Notes: a model not told the origin generated them from the letters alone. A DNA stretch of 64,000 nucleotides from an uncultured Bacteroidota bacterium (GCA_902629505.1 CACORF010000002.1:18747-82746); one strand, 5' to 3'; counted from the stretch's first letter, positions 18,101-27,139 are shown. Translations and numbers: made by a program.

Positions 18101-18302
18101 GCTTTTTAACTTATTAAGTATTATATCGTTTGGTGCAATTTTGATGACTTATTTTGGTGTAAACTTTTATTTGGTGGGTCTTCATTCATATGCCTCTGGT
18201 GACAAAGTTATTACTCCCGACTTTGTATATTATTCTATTGCTTTTATAACTATTTTAGGCTTTATTTCTTATTTTGCAAATAAGAAAAATAAAGTGCTTT
18301 AA
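15186..18302 (+). CDS. Fused cytochrome c biogenesis protein CcsBA (ResB-CcsA)
   Basis: A 1038-residue membrane protein of the system II cytochrome c synthetase, which exports haem and attaches it to apocytochromes at the outer membrane face. The N-terminal ResB part has membrane segments near 10-30, 45-65 and 80-100, then a large periplasmic domain (about 105-420) and another segment near 430-455. The CcsA part (about 735-1038) holds the haem-handling WWD signature WGRYWGWDPKETWAL around 936-950, with flanking histidines. The fusion is usual in Bacteroidota. Its stop overlaps the next gene's start (TAATG). Confidence 0.95.
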   Translation: MGSKILNFLFSTQLMLALLILFPIAMGLGTFLESWYSTDAARIWVYNAWWFEVLMLLLMVNFMGNIKKYNLLSREKLSVLILHLSFIFILLGAFITRYIGDEGVMPIRENNISNSYLSEKTYLTVFIDGENDGVSERKTLKSQLLLSEHVNNNFVINENFYDKNFSISFDEFRENVTEGLVLDPSGERYIKLVEAVDGNRREHFIKEGQVSSIQNILFSFNSYQKGAINITSEEGEYFIESPFDAQFTVMSTQQNGNLTKDNKQPLELRSLYQIPGFQFVFPEPALRGVFEIVDAEVTDREIEDALYLNVNYNGKSERIALLGGRGYVNSPKSLTIDDLDFYLSYGSNEVKLPFSIQLNDFIAEKYPGTENSYSSFMSKVTVQDKESFDYDIFMNNILNYKGYRFFQASFDPDEKGTVLSVNNDFWGTFITYAGYFLLYLSMMGIFFLGNSRFKFLAKQLNKKTAILVLLLSSSGLFSQNINPAPKSEYIDSIITSTTYTKEHASKFGKIVIQDSGGRMKPANTFSSELLRKVSRSNSYNGLNSDQVLLSIMDNPGVWFNAPLVYIKSRQKGDTIKKIIGLDKNVKKAPLVSFFDSIGNYKLAANLERAYLASVPTQIEKDIIELDRRVNLLYSALEGKIMRIFPIPEDSNNKWVSYPEVNDVQFSGADSLYVNNVLQLYFQTLRVSRESNNYSQSEELLESIKGYQVKYGSDVLPSDLKISSEIIYNKVDIFNRLYKWYLLFGFSLLLILILQIFNDKKFYNILIKFIEYTIYFLFILNTIGLAARWYIAGHAPWSDAYESIIFVAWATVIFGIIFGRKSYFTLASATLVSSIILSVAHMNWLDPSIANLQPVLDSYWLMIHVAVIVGSYGPFAIGMILGIVVLLLTIIANKKNRKSFVKKLEELTIVNELSLTIGLVMLTIGNFLGGMWANESWGRYWGWDPKETWALISIIVYTAVLHLRIVPKLNNKWLFNLLSIISFGAILMTYFGVNFYLVGLHSYASGDKVITPDFVYYSIAFITILGFISYFANKKNKVL

Positions 18303-19213
18303 TGATTAAAATAAATATTCAAAACGAATATTCACCCTTAAAAACCGTCATTTTAGGTATTGCTGAAGACCCTGGTCCACAACCTCTTGAAAAAGATGTA
18401 TACGATCCGGGATCCCTCTTCCATATTCAAAATAATTCCTATCCGATAGAAAAAGATTTGCTCAATGAAGTTGATAAATTTCATGGAAAACTTGTAAAAC
18501 ATGATGTAGATGTAATTAGACCACAAAATATTTCTGATTGTAACCAAATATTTGCCAGAGATCTTGGATTTGTGATATCTAATATGTTCTTCATGTCTAA
18601 TATCGTCCCCAATAGAGAAGAAGAAATTGAGGGTATTCAGAGTATTATAACAAAGTTTGATGCAGGTGTAATTAAACTACCAGATTTTATGCATATCGAG
18701 GGTGGAGATGTCATAATTCACAATGATAAAATATTTATTGGTACATATTCAGACAAGGATTATTCATCGTTGATTACAGCTAGAACAAATAATGAATCAA
18801 TTAAATATCTCAAAAAGCTGATTAATGAATTTGAAATAATACCAATTGAAATAAAAAAGTCAAATACTAATATTTATGAAAATACATTGCATCTTGATTG
18901 TTGTTTTCAAGCTATATCTAAAAATAATGCAATAATATGTCCAGATGGATTTAAAAATATTGATGATGTAAATTTAATAATGAGGATCTTTGGAAAAGAA
19001 AATATTTTTATAGCGTCACTCCAAGAATACTCAGAATTAACTTCAAATGTTTTAGTAGTTTCTCCAGATGTTATAATCTCTCATTCTAAATTTAATAGAC
19101 TAAATAAATGGCTTAAAGATAAAGGTATATTAGTCGAAGAAGTCGATTACACCAATGTATCTAAAATGTCTGGTTTATTCAGATGCTCAACCTTACCACT
19201 TAACAGAGAATGA
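18302..19213 (+). CDS. DDAH/amidinotransferase-fold guanidino-modifying hydrolase
   Basis: A 303-residue protein of the pentein superfamily (arginine deiminase, dimethylarginine dimethylaminohydrolase, glycine amidinotransferase). The fold's catalytic pieces are visible: ARDLGF (substrate Asp-Arg region), HIEGGDV with Glu133, LHLDCCF with His197, and the nucleophile Cys295 in RCSTLPLNRE at the C-terminus. It likely hydrolyses or transfers from an arginine-like substrate; the exact one is uncertain. It is coupled to ccsBA upstream and, by a four-base overlap, to a second pentein downstream. Confidence 0.85.
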   Translation: MIKINIQNEYSPLKTVILGIAEDPGPQPLEKDVYDPGSLFHIQNNSYPIEKDLLNEVDKFHGKLVKHDVDVIRPQNISDCNQIFARDLGFVISNMFFMSNIVPNREEEIEGIQSIITKFDAGVIKLPDFMHIEGGDVIIHNDKIFIGTYSDKDYSSLITARTNNESIKYLKKLINEFEIIPIEIKKSNTNIYENTLHLDCCFQAISKNNAIICPDGFKNIDDVNLIMRIFGKENIFIASLQEYSELTSNVLVVSPDVIISHSKFNRLNKWLKDKGILVEEVDYTNVSKMSGLFRCSTLPLNRE

Positions 19214-20118
19214 TGAATCATCTTACTTCAAAAATTTTAATGATTTCACCTGACAAGTTCAGAAATAATGAAGATACTCTTTCAGATAATGTATTTCAAT
19301 CAAGAAAATTTAATGAGGATCAGGTTAAATCAATTGCATTAAAAGAATTTGATAAACTTAGAGACGTTATTTTAAAGTCAGGAATTGATGTTTTTAGTTT
19401 CGATGATGATAGTAAATTTGACACTCCTGATGCTGTGTTTCCTAATAATTGGATCTCTTTTCATCACCTTCACAAGGCTATACTATATCCAATGTTTGCA
19501 ACTAACAGAAGGTTTGAAAGACAGTCTAAAATATTAAATAAACTTTCTAAATCAGGTATAGAAATTGAATTGGTTAAGGATTACTCCGCCTATGAAAATG
19601 AAAATAAATTTCTAGAAGGAACTGGAAGTATTGTTTTAGACAGAAAATCAAAAACCGCTTACTGTTCAATATCTAAAAGATCTAATATTGATCTTTTTAA
19701 AAAATTCTGCGAAGATTTTGCTTATTTTCCTGTACCTTTTAATTCTTCATACCTTTCCAAACCAATATATCATACAAATGTTATGATGTCTATATGTAAT
19801 AATTTTTCTATTATATGCCTTGAATCTATTCATGATAAAAAACAAAGAGAAAATATTATTGACAAATTAAATAATTCCGGTTTGGAAATTATTGATATTT
19901 CACTTGATCAAATGACTTCTTTTCTAGGTAATTGTATTCAACTGATTAATTCAGACAACTCACCCATTTTAGTTATGAGCTCTAGAGCCTATAAGTCAAT
20001 TAGTAAATCTCAGCTAAAAAAGATTGAATTACACTCTGAAATTATTCACTCAGACATTAAAACAATCGAGGATAATGGCGGAGGAAGTGCTAGATGTATG
20101 ATAGCTGAAATCTTCTAA
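19210..20118 (+). CDS. CtlX-like citrulline/guanidino hydrolase
   Basis: A 302-residue pentein-family protein matching the CtlX (citrulline utilisation hydrolase) group. Motifs are TPDAVFPNNWISFH near 75-88, FLEGTGSIVLDR with Glu136, IYHTNVMMSI with His188, and the C-terminal GGGSARCMIAEIF with nucleophile Cys296. The start ATGATG overlaps the stop of the preceding pentein gene by four bases. The two enzymes probably act in sequence on an arginine-derived compound; which one is inference. Confidence 0.88.
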   Translation: MMNHLTSKILMISPDKFRNNEDTLSDNVFQSRKFNEDQVKSIALKEFDKLRDVILKSGIDVFSFDDDSKFDTPDAVFPNNWISFHHLHKAILYPMFATNRRFERQSKILNKLSKSGIEIELVKDYSAYENENKFLEGTGSIVLDRKSKTAYCSISKRSNIDLFKKFCEDFAYFPVPFNSSYLSKPIYHTNVMMSICNNFSIICLESIHDKKQRENIIDKLNNSGLEIIDISLDQMTSFLGNCIQLINSDNSPILVMSSRAYKSISKSQLKKIELHSEIIHSDIKTIEDNGGGSARCMIAEIF

Positions 20119-20173
20119 ATATTGCTATATTTAAGTAAAGTTTCAAATCTTATTAAAATTAAAAACTAATTAT

Positions 20174-23100
20174 ATGAAAAGACTATTATTATTAATGTTT
20201 GTTTTCTTTTTGCTTCTGCCAATTGATGCAAACTCACAACGAAAAAGAAATCAAAAACAAAATATTAATACAGAAAAGGTATCTCTTAATGCTTTTAAAT
20301 TTAGGAATATTGGACCTGCATTTTTATCAGGAAGGATTTCTGACATTGCAATTCATCCAGAAAATGAGAATACATGGTTTATAACTGCTGGTTCAGGTGG
20401 TGTTTGGATGACAGATAACGCTGGTACAACCTGGAATCCAATATTTGATAATGAAACCTCTTATTCTGTTGGTGCTATTGCTATTGATAGTTCAAATACT
20501 AATATAATTTGGGTTGGAACAGGAGAAAATGTAGGTGGGAGACATGTTGCCTACGGAGATGGTATTTACAGAAGTTCTGATGGTGGTAAATCATGGACAA
20601 ATATGGGATTAAAAAAATCTGAACATATTTCCAAAATCATTGTTCATCCTAGCAATTCTGAAATTGTATGGGTGGCTGTTCAAGGACCACTATGGAGTAG
20701 TGGAGGAGAAAGAGGTTTATATAAAACAGTTGATGGTGGTAAGAATTGGCGAAAAACTCTTGGAAATTCTGAATGGACTGGAGTAACTGACATTATGATC
20801 GATCCAAGAAACCCAGACCTAATTTATGCTGCAACCTGGGACAGACACAGAACAGTAGCTGCATACATGGGAGGTGGACCAGGATCTGGAATTCATAAGT
20901 CGGAAGATGGGGGAGAGACATGGAGAGAACTAACTAATGGAATACCAAAATCTAATCTTGGTAAAATAGGTATCGCTATATCATATCAAAAACCAGATGT
21001 AATTTATGCTGCAATTGAAGAGGACAGAACTAAAGGTGGTGTGTATAGATCTTCAGATCAAGGAGAATCGTGGACAAAGATGTCAAACACTGTTTCTGGA
21101 GGTACAGGCCCTCACTACTATCAAGAATTATATACAAGTCCACATGAGTTTGATAGGTTATACCTTATGAATGTTCATATATTAACTTCTAAGGATGGAG
21201 GTAAAAACTTTGAGCAACTAACAAATGAGAGAAATTTCTACTATTACTTTGACAAAAAGCATAGTGATCATCATGCCATGGCATTTAAAAATAGTGATCC
21301 TGATTATCTAATGGTAGGAACAGATGCTGGTATTTACGAAAGTTTTGATGGAGCAAAAAATTGGCATTACTTTTTAAATCTACCTTTAACTCAATTTTAT
21401 AAAGTAGCCGTTAATAACAAGGAACCATTTTATCACATTTTTGGAGGGACACAAGATAATGGATCTGCAGGTGGTCCTTCAGCTACAGATGAAGAATATG
21501 GAATAACCAATAGGGTATGGTATAAAACTTTGATGGCTGATGGACATCAGTCAGCAACTGATCCAGTTTATAACGATATAATGTATGCAACAACCCAAGA
21601 AGGTGGTTTTCATAGAGTTGATCTAACAACTGGAGAACAAGTCTACATTAAACCTCAACCTGAAGAAGGGGATCCTCATGAGAGATTTAATTGGGATACA
21701 CCAATTTTGGTAAGCCCGCACAATCCTGCAAAAATTTACATTGGATCATATAGAGTTTGGGAATCTGATAGTAGAGGTGATAGTTGGAGAGCAATTTCAG
21801 GTGACCAAACAAGAAATGAAAATAGAATAGAATTACCAATACTTGGGAGACAGCAAAGTTGGGATAATTCATGGGATGTAAAAGCTATGTCTCAATATAA
21901 TACAATCACATCATTATCTGAATCTCCAATTAAGGAAGGATTAATTTGGTCTGGAACAGATGATGGATTTATCCATGTAACAACTAATGGAGGTGAAACA
22001 TGGAAAGAGATACCTGTTACTGAGTTAGGACTTCCTGAAAGAACTTTTGTAAATGATATAAAGGCTGATCTTTTTGACGAAAACACAGTCTATGTTTCAT
22101 TGGATAATCATAAAGAGGGTGATCTAAATCCTTACCTTTTTAAAAGTACAGATTTGGGTGAGACTTGGGAATCAATTTCCAACAATATCCCTTCTAGGAC
22201 ATTGATATGGAGATTAGTTCAAGATCATGTAGAAAAAGATTTATTGTTTCTTGCTACTGAGTTTGGGGTATACACTTCTTTAAATGGAGGTAAATATTGG
22301 CAAAAACTACCCGGTACACCCACAATATCTTTCAGGGATCTTGTAATTCAGCAAAGAGAAGGTGACCTAGTTGCTGCTTCTTTTGGAAGAGGATTTTTTG
22401 TGCTTGATGATTACTCTGCTTTAAGAGGTATGATTAATAAAGACAACTTATCAAGCAAGGGTAAATTATTTAAGCCTAGAGATGCAAAGCTATTCAAGCC
22501 TAGGAATGCTCTTGGAAACACTGGTGGTCAATATTATGTTGCTGAAAATCCTACTTTCGGTGCTGTATTCACATATCACTTAAAAGATGTGCCTGAGACA
22601 ATGAAATCCAAAAGAAAAAAAGCAGAGGCATCTTTAAATAAAGGGAACAAAGATATTCCTTTCCCTGGTTATGAATCCTTAACTCAGGAAATGAGAGAAA
22701 AACCTGCAACCTTACTTCTATCAATTAATGACTCAGATGGTAATCTAATTAGAAATGTAAATCAACGAGCTTCAAAAGGAACTGGTAAAATTGTATGGGA
22801 TCTTAAGCATAAAAGTTACTATACTATTACAGCAGGATCTGGTTGGAGAGAATCAACTGGCCCATTTGTTACACCAGGAAAATATTCTGCAACCTTGTAT
22901 CTGAAAAAAGATGGAGAGCTTGAAAAACTTGATGGTCCGATTGAATTTGGTGTAAAACTCCTAAGAGAGGGAGTTCTTAAAGGGGCATCTTTTGAAGAAT
23001 ATAATTCTCATGCTTCTGATCTAGCAACCATTTATAAAGAATATTCTGTTTATTCAGATACTTTTTCTAGGTTACAGTCAAAATTTAACTTACTTGAAAA

Positions 23101-23446
23101 GGCATTAATGTTGACTGAGTCACTAAATGAAAACATGTTTTCTGAACTTGAAAAAGTTAAAAATGAATATTTAACGATAAGAGATAAATATGGAACAAAT
23201 CCTGCTAAAAATGAAATAGGAGAGTGGGATAAACCAACAATAGGATCTAGATTATCTATCGCTTCTCAAGGTTTAGAAACTTTTTATGGTCCAACTGAAA
23301 TGAATAAGTATAATCTTGAACTTTCGAAAAAGTTAGTTAGTGATTATAAAAAGGATGTGGAGTTAATTAATTCAAAAGTAGAAGATCTAAAGAAGAAAAT
23401 TAAAGAATTAAATCATCCTCATATATCTGGTTCAGGAATTAATTAG
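20174..23446 (+). CDS. Large secreted BNR/VPS10-type beta-propeller protein
   Basis: A 1090-residue exported protein with a signal peptide (about 1-22, ending NSQ). Repeated Asp-box motifs, S/T-x-D-x-G-x-T/S-W, run through residues roughly 55-740 (for example DNAGTTW, DGGKSW, DGGKNW, DGGETW, NGGETW, DLGETW), giving one or two sialidase/sortilin-like beta-propellers. The C-terminal 300 residues contain a Lys-rich stretch and end in a predicted coiled coil (about 1000-1085). Annotated in relatives as glycosyl hydrolase or sortilin-like without proven activity. It is convergent with the MscS gene and overlaps it by eight bases. Confidence 0.85.
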   Translation: MKRLLLLMFVFFLLLPIDANSQRKRNQKQNINTEKVSLNAFKFRNIGPAFLSGRISDIAIHPENENTWFITAGSGGVWMTDNAGTTWNPIFDNETSYSVGAIAIDSSNTNIIWVGTGENVGGRHVAYGDGIYRSSDGGKSWTNMGLKKSEHISKIIVHPSNSEIVWVAVQGPLWSSGGERGLYKTVDGGKNWRKTLGNSEWTGVTDIMIDPRNPDLIYAATWDRHRTVAAYMGGGPGSGIHKSEDGGETWRELTNGIPKSNLGKIGIAISYQKPDVIYAAIEEDRTKGGVYRSSDQGESWTKMSNTVSGGTGPHYYQELYTSPHEFDRLYLMNVHILTSKDGGKNFEQLTNERNFYYYFDKKHSDHHAMAFKNSDPDYLMVGTDAGIYESFDGAKNWHYFLNLPLTQFYKVAVNNKEPFYHIFGGTQDNGSAGGPSATDEEYGITNRVWYKTLMADGHQSATDPVYNDIMYATTQEGGFHRVDLTTGEQVYIKPQPEEGDPHERFNWDTPILVSPHNPAKIYIGSYRVWESDSRGDSWRAISGDQTRNENRIELPILGRQQSWDNSWDVKAMSQYNTITSLSESPIKEGLIWSGTDDGFIHVTTNGGETWKEIPVTELGLPERTFVNDIKADLFDENTVYVSLDNHKEGDLNPYLFKSTDLGETWESISNNIPSRTLIWRLVQDHVEKDLLFLATEFGVYTSLNGGKYWQKLPGTPTISFRDLVIQQREGDLVAASFGRGFFVLDDYSALRGMINKDNLSSKGKLFKPRDAKLFKPRNALGNTGGQYYVAENPTFGAVFTYHLKDVPETMKSKRKKAEASLNKGNKDIPFPGYESLTQEMREKPATLLLSINDSDGNLIRNVNQRASKGTGKIVWDLKHKSYYTITAGSGWRESTGPFVTPGKYSATLYLKKDGELEKLDGPIEFGVKLLREGVLKGASFEEYNSHASDLATIYKEYSVYSDTFSRLQSKFNLLEKALMLTESLNENMFSELEKVKNEYLTIRDKYGTNPAKNEIGEWDKPTIGSRLSIASQGLETFYGPTEMNKYNLELSKKLVSDYKKDVELINSKVEDLKKKIKELNHPHISGSGIN

Positions 23447-24650
23447 AAATATATTGGTTAAGTTCAAAACATTCTAATTTAAAGTATTTAACAGAAGATA
23501 AAAGGTGGTCAAAAATATCAGAGGTTAGAGCCTCATATTTTGTCCACTCTTTGTCTTTTGAAAAAGTATAGATCTGAATTGGAATTCCTTGTGAAGTAGG
23601 TTCGAGCTGTCTACACATCATTGTGAGGTCATCATTAGTCATTGGATGAGATTTCAGGTATTCTTCGATGTATGTTCTAAATACTCCTAAATTTGTCAGG
23701 TTCCTCCCATTTAAAAGCATAGTTTTATCAGCATTTTCTTTCTTATTATGAAGTTCAATCTCAGAGCTTTTCTTGGTCAGATAATCCTTAATTAGTTTTA
23801 CTTTTTTGAGTTCAGCTATTTCTTCATTTTCTAAAAATCGAACAGAACTTGGTTTGATTAAAAGTGATCTTTTTATTCTTCTCCCTTTTGATTCTTCCAT
23901 CCCTCTCCAATTTATAAATGAATCTGAAACAAGCTTATAAGTTGGAATTGTTGTAATTGTGTTGTCAAAGTTTTGAACTTTAACAGTGGAAAGATTAACT
24001 TCTATAACAGTTCCGTCAGCATCAGAACCTTTCATAGTAATCCAATCACCTATCCTTACAGTATCATTTACTGTAATTTGAATGCTTGATACAAATCCGA
24101 GAATAGTATCTCTGAAAACTAATATAATGATAGCTGAAAGAGCACCAAGCGATGCAAGAAATGTTCCGATTTCTCTTCCAGTAAGTACAGACAGAATTAA
24201 AATGATACCAATAAACCAAATAAATATCATTATTACCTGAATGTAGCTATCTATTGGTATATGTTTTAAAGAGGTGCTTTGTTTAAAATAATCTTTTACT
24301 GTTCCAAGAATAGACTTAACAGTTACTATGAATAATACAATAGTTAATGCCTCAATGATAATTACAAGATTGTCGGTATATGTTGGGACAATTAGATAAA
24401 GAAAAAATAATGATGGTATAAATGATAAAAGTCTTGGAACCCTATTTTTTATTAATAGATCATCAAATGTTGATGATGTTGATTTAGCTATCCTTTTAAA
24501 AAAAGACAGTATTATTCTTCTGGTTACATAATTTATAATAACAACAATAATTGATATTGATAATATTATAACACCAGATGATATAAGGTTTGATAAGTAT
24601 GAACTTAAACCATAATTAGACAAAAATTCAATTATTTCTTCTCTATACAT
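23439..24650 (-). CDS. Mechanosensitive ion channel of the MscS family (YbdG-like)
   Basis: A 403-residue membrane protein. Hydrophobic segments near 18-40, 70-95, 100-120, 135-160 and 165-195 precede a cytosolic beta domain, whose start GDWITMKGSDADGTVIEVNLSTVKV is the MscS signature. The C-terminal domain has the insertions seen in YbdG-type channels. It releases solutes on osmotic downshift. I chose ATG at 24650, because the longer frame to 24710 would run through the hairpin terminator of the upstream gene. A TATTTTTG -7 element ends only four bases before this ATG. Confidence 0.9.
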   Translation of the reverse strand: MYREEIIEFLSNYGLSSYLSNLISSGVIILSISIIVVIINYVTRRIILSFFKRIAKSTSSTFDDLLIKNRVPRLLSFIPSLFFLYLIVPTYTDNLVIIIEALTIVLFIVTVKSILGTVKDYFKQSTSLKHIPIDSYIQVIMIFIWFIGIILILSVLTGREIGTFLASLGALSAIIILVFRDTILGFVSSIQITVNDTVRIGDWITMKGSDADGTVIEVNLSTVKVQNFDNTITTIPTYKLVSDSFINWRGMEESKGRRIKRSLLIKPSSVRFLENEEIAELKKVKLIKDYLTKKSSEIELHNKKENADKTMLLNGRNLTNLGVFRTYIEEYLKSHPMTNDDLTMMCRQLEPTSQGIPIQIYTFSKDKEWTKYEALTSDIFDHLLSSVKYFKLECFELNQYISN

Positions 24651-24654
24651 GCTA

Positions 24655-24662
24655 CAAAAATA
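24655..24662 (-). promoter_or_regulatory. -7 promoter element for mscS, four bases from its ATG
   Basis: TATTTTTG on the minus strand matches TAnnTTTG. The start codon follows after four bases (GTAGC-type spacing), so the mRNA is probably leaderless. The element overlaps the T-tract of the terminator at 24660-24687. Confidence 0.5.
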
Positions 24663-24687
24663 AAAAACCCACCAATAAGGTGGGTCT
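24660..24687 (-). terminator. Rho-independent terminator after the three tandem secreted paralogues
   Basis: On the minus strand, a perfect 7-bp stem ACCCACC/GGTGGGT with a 5-base loop is followed by six T. It ends the unit 24711-27054 and separates it from mscS. Confidence 0.88.
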
Positions 24688-24710
24688 TTTAATGATAAAA
24701 ATTTAGACAA

Positions 24711-25481
24711 TTAGTTGTGAATGGAAACTAATTCAAGTGTAACAAAGTTTTGATGATCACTTGCCGATTGAACACCTTCTCTTAGCTTTGTGCCTGTAAA
24801 AGTGTCACCCATAGATTGCCATCCTGTTCTAGAAACACCGGGAACTTCAACATTAAAAAACATATGAGTAGCATTTTTGTAAGCATTATCTGTTCTTTCA
24901 TAAATTTTAGCAAGACCCCAATATCTGTGTTGTCCCATTAAAATTTCTTTTTCAACCATTGGCTTGATAATTTCAGTTTCCCAGCTTTCAAAATCATCAG
25001 ATTTTGCTATTGTAGATGTGATACTCATTATATCTCCTGGTTCTAGATCACCACCTGCAAGTATTGTCCATGATATACCTTCAACATGGTAGTTCCTTCT
25101 TTCATTGCTTGTATTAGGAGAAGCTTCAAACATTCTTGTAATAGCTCTTCTAGACATCTTGCCCTTATACACTTCTTGTGCATAAGCTCCATAGTCAGCA
25201 GAGCTGTAATTTGCTAATTGTTCTTTACTAGCAAAACTTGTTATTATGAAGTAATCAGCAGGGTTATCTCTATCATCATTTGTTTGAATAACTTTCCAAA
25301 CAGCTTGTTGAGTTTGAACCCCATCTTCAATTGCCTTTTTATGAAGTGGTCCCCAAAATTTTTCAGTTTTGAGATAATCATTTTCAGCACCTTCATTTAG
25401 GTCGACTGCGCTTACTATAGCGTATTGCGCTGATGTAGTTATGGTAAATATTAATGTTAATAATAATAATATATTTTTCAT
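24711..25481 (-). CDS. Secreted two-repeat alpha/beta protein of unknown function, paralogue 3
   Basis: A 256-residue exported protein (signal peptide about 1-18, ending TSAQ). Two halves share a similar pattern: a strand, a helix beginning with an acidic/aromatic run, a strand ending near Y-F-I or H-M-F-F. The first half is AIVSAVDLNEGAENDYLKTEKFW, the second MSITSTIAKSDDFESWETEIIKP. This resembles tandem dimeric alpha-beta barrel (NIPSNAP/ABM-like) modules, by inference. The linker KGKMSRRAITRM is shared with the next two genes. Last of three paralogues; followed by a strong terminator. Function not recognised. Confidence 0.7.
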   Translation of the reverse strand: MKNILLLLTLIFTITTSAQYAIVSAVDLNEGAENDYLKTEKFWGPLHKKAIEDGVQTQQAVWKVIQTNDDRDNPADYFIITSFASKEQLANYSSADYGAYAQEVYKGKMSRRAITRMFEASPNTSNERRNYHVEGISWTILAGGDLEPGDIMSITSTIAKSDDFESWETEIIKPMVEKEILMGQHRYWGLAKIYERTDNAYKNATHMFFNVEVPGVSRTGWQSMGDTFTGTKLREGVQSASDHQNFVTLELVSIHN

Positions 25482-25492
25482 TTTAAAAAATT

Positions 25493-26266
25493 TTAGTTTT
25501 GTGACGATACTAATTCAAGAGTTATTTGATCAGCATGATGACTTGCTGCTGATAGACCTTCTTGAAGTTTCTGAAATTTAAAACTATCAGTTGGAAGTCC
25601 ATCAACTAATGAGCCACCTTCAACAGGTCTATTAAAAAAGAAGTGAGTCATACCTTTATAAGCATTCTCAGTTCTTTCATAAACTCTAGCTAAACGCCAG
25701 TATCTATGTTTACCGTTTAATATTGCTTTTTCAACATAGGGTTTAAAAAATAAAGATTCATAATTTTCAAAATCTTCATTTTGAGCTTGAGTTGGTGTTA
25801 TTACAAAAGTGTCACCTGGTTCTAAGCCTCCACCTGTCCATATAGTTCTATCGACGGTTTCTAAATGATAGTTCCTTCTTTCTTTACTTTCAGTCCCAAT
25901 ATTACTCATAATTCTCTCAATTCTCCTCTCAGAAATTTTTCCTTTATGAGCCTCCTTTGCCAATGCAACCCAATCGCCAGTTGTCCAGCTGTTGTTGTAT
26001 GCATCAAGTTGTTCTTTTGAACTAAATCCAGTATTGATAATATAGTGTGGTCCATTTTCACCAATTTCAGATGTAACTTTCCACACAGATTGCCATTCTT
26101 GAATCCCTCTTTCGATTGCAAGTTTGTGTATAGGTCCAAAGAAAGCTTCAAGTGCTAAATATTGATCTTCTTGACCATCGTTTAATTGTACAGCACTTAA
26201 TATATTGTACTGAGCAGATAAGCTAAAAGTAAATACAAGTGCTAATGTTAAAAATATTTTTTTCAT
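25493..26266 (-). CDS. Secreted two-repeat alpha/beta protein of unknown function, paralogue 2
   Basis: A 257-residue exported protein. The start MKKIFLTLALVFTFSLSAQ at 26266 gives a clean signal peptide; the longer frame to 26317 has no signal-like start. It shares blocks with its neighbours: NILSAVQLNDGQEDQYLALEAFF, KGKISERRIERI, ERRNYHLET, and HRYWRLARVYERTENAYKGMTHFFF. Same two-module layout as 24711-25481. The linker differs most from the other two, so this copy may be the most diverged. No catalytic motif is evident. Confidence 0.7.
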   Translation of the reverse strand: MKKIFLTLALVFTFSLSAQYNILSAVQLNDGQEDQYLALEAFFGPIHKLAIERGIQEWQSVWKVTSEIGENGPHYIINTGFSSKEQLDAYNNSWTTGDWVALAKEAHKGKISERRIERIMSNIGTESKERRNYHLETVDRTIWTGGGLEPGDTFVITPTQAQNEDFENYESLFFKPYVEKAILNGKHRYWRLARVYERTENAYKGMTHFFFNRPVEGGSLVDGLPTDSFKFQKLQEGLSAASHHADQITLELVSSQN

Positions 26267-26292
26267 TGTTAATCTATTTTTTTGATTTATTA

Positions 26293-27054
26293 TTAATCTT
26301 CTGTTGAATAAACACAAGTTAGTTCAGTAGAATCAGCCATATCTCTTGAGGACTCTATGCCTTCCCATAATTTATCCCATTTAAATCCACTAGGAACATC
26401 CCATCCACCTTGATTTTTAACTCCTAGGTTCCAAACCATATGAGTCCATCCATCATATGCATTTTCTGATCTGTCAATTGCTTCAACTAAAACCCAATGT
26501 CTTAAATTACCTAGTAAAATATTTTTTTCAGCTACAGGCTTCCAAACTTCTGATTCATATTTTTCAAAGTCATCAGACTTTTTGTTCATTAGATTTATAG
26601 TCCCTTTATCACCAACTTTAACTGCTCCTCCAGCTCTAATCGTGGCATCTACAACTTTGAAAACATATGATCTTCTTTCCTTCTCAGCATTGTATCTAGA
26701 ATTATCTAACATTCTTGTAATTGCTCGTTTAGACATTTTGCCTTTATATACTTTCAATGCCAATTCTTGCCAATTAATTCCTTGTTGCATTTGTTCCATT
26801 GAAGAGTATGTATTAAATATAAAATATTCAGGAGCATTAGCTTCATCTCCTTCTTTAGGAGTTCTTTTGTAAACGTACTGGCCAGTTTGTAAACCTTGTT
26901 TTACTGCTTCTTTATTTATAGCAGAAAAAAATTCTTCAAGGGCCAGATACTCTTGTTCACCACCTTCATTTAGGTCAACTGCAGACATAACTGCATACTG
27001 AGCACTTAAAGAAAAACTAAATAAAAGTGAAAGTGTTAAAATTAAATTTTTCAT
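26293..27054 (-). CDS. Secreted two-repeat alpha/beta protein of unknown function, paralogue 1
   Basis: A 253-residue exported protein with signal peptide MKNLILTLSLLFSFSLSAQ. First module: AVMSAVDLNEGGEQEYLALEEFF through PEYFIFNTYSS. Second: MNKKSDDFEKYESEVWKP through GWTHMVWNLGV. It shares KGKMSKRAITRM with paralogue 3. First gene of a three-gene tandem set. A more distant relative with the same organisation is at 55093-55848. The number of copies suggests a periplasmic or extracellular role needed in quantity; what it binds cannot be said. Confidence 0.7.
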   Translation of the reverse strand: MKNLILTLSLLFSFSLSAQYAVMSAVDLNEGGEQEYLALEEFFSAINKEAVKQGLQTGQYVYKRTPKEGDEANAPEYFIFNTYSSMEQMQQGINWQELALKVYKGKMSKRAITRMLDNSRYNAEKERRSYVFKVVDATIRAGGAVKVGDKGTINLMNKKSDDFEKYESEVWKPVAEKNILLGNLRHWVLVEAIDRSENAYDGWTHMVWNLGVKNQGGWDVPSGFKWDKLWEGIESSRDMADSTELTCVYSTED

Positions 27055-27139
27055 AATTATAAATTAGTTTGATTAATGATATCAATTTAATAAACAATTT
27101 GATTGATTAAAAATAAAATAAGAAATAAAATAGAATTTG

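Noticed and set aside
24651..24710. Longer MscS start at 24710
   Set aside because: It would cover the terminator at 24660-24687 and adds residues with no family similarity.
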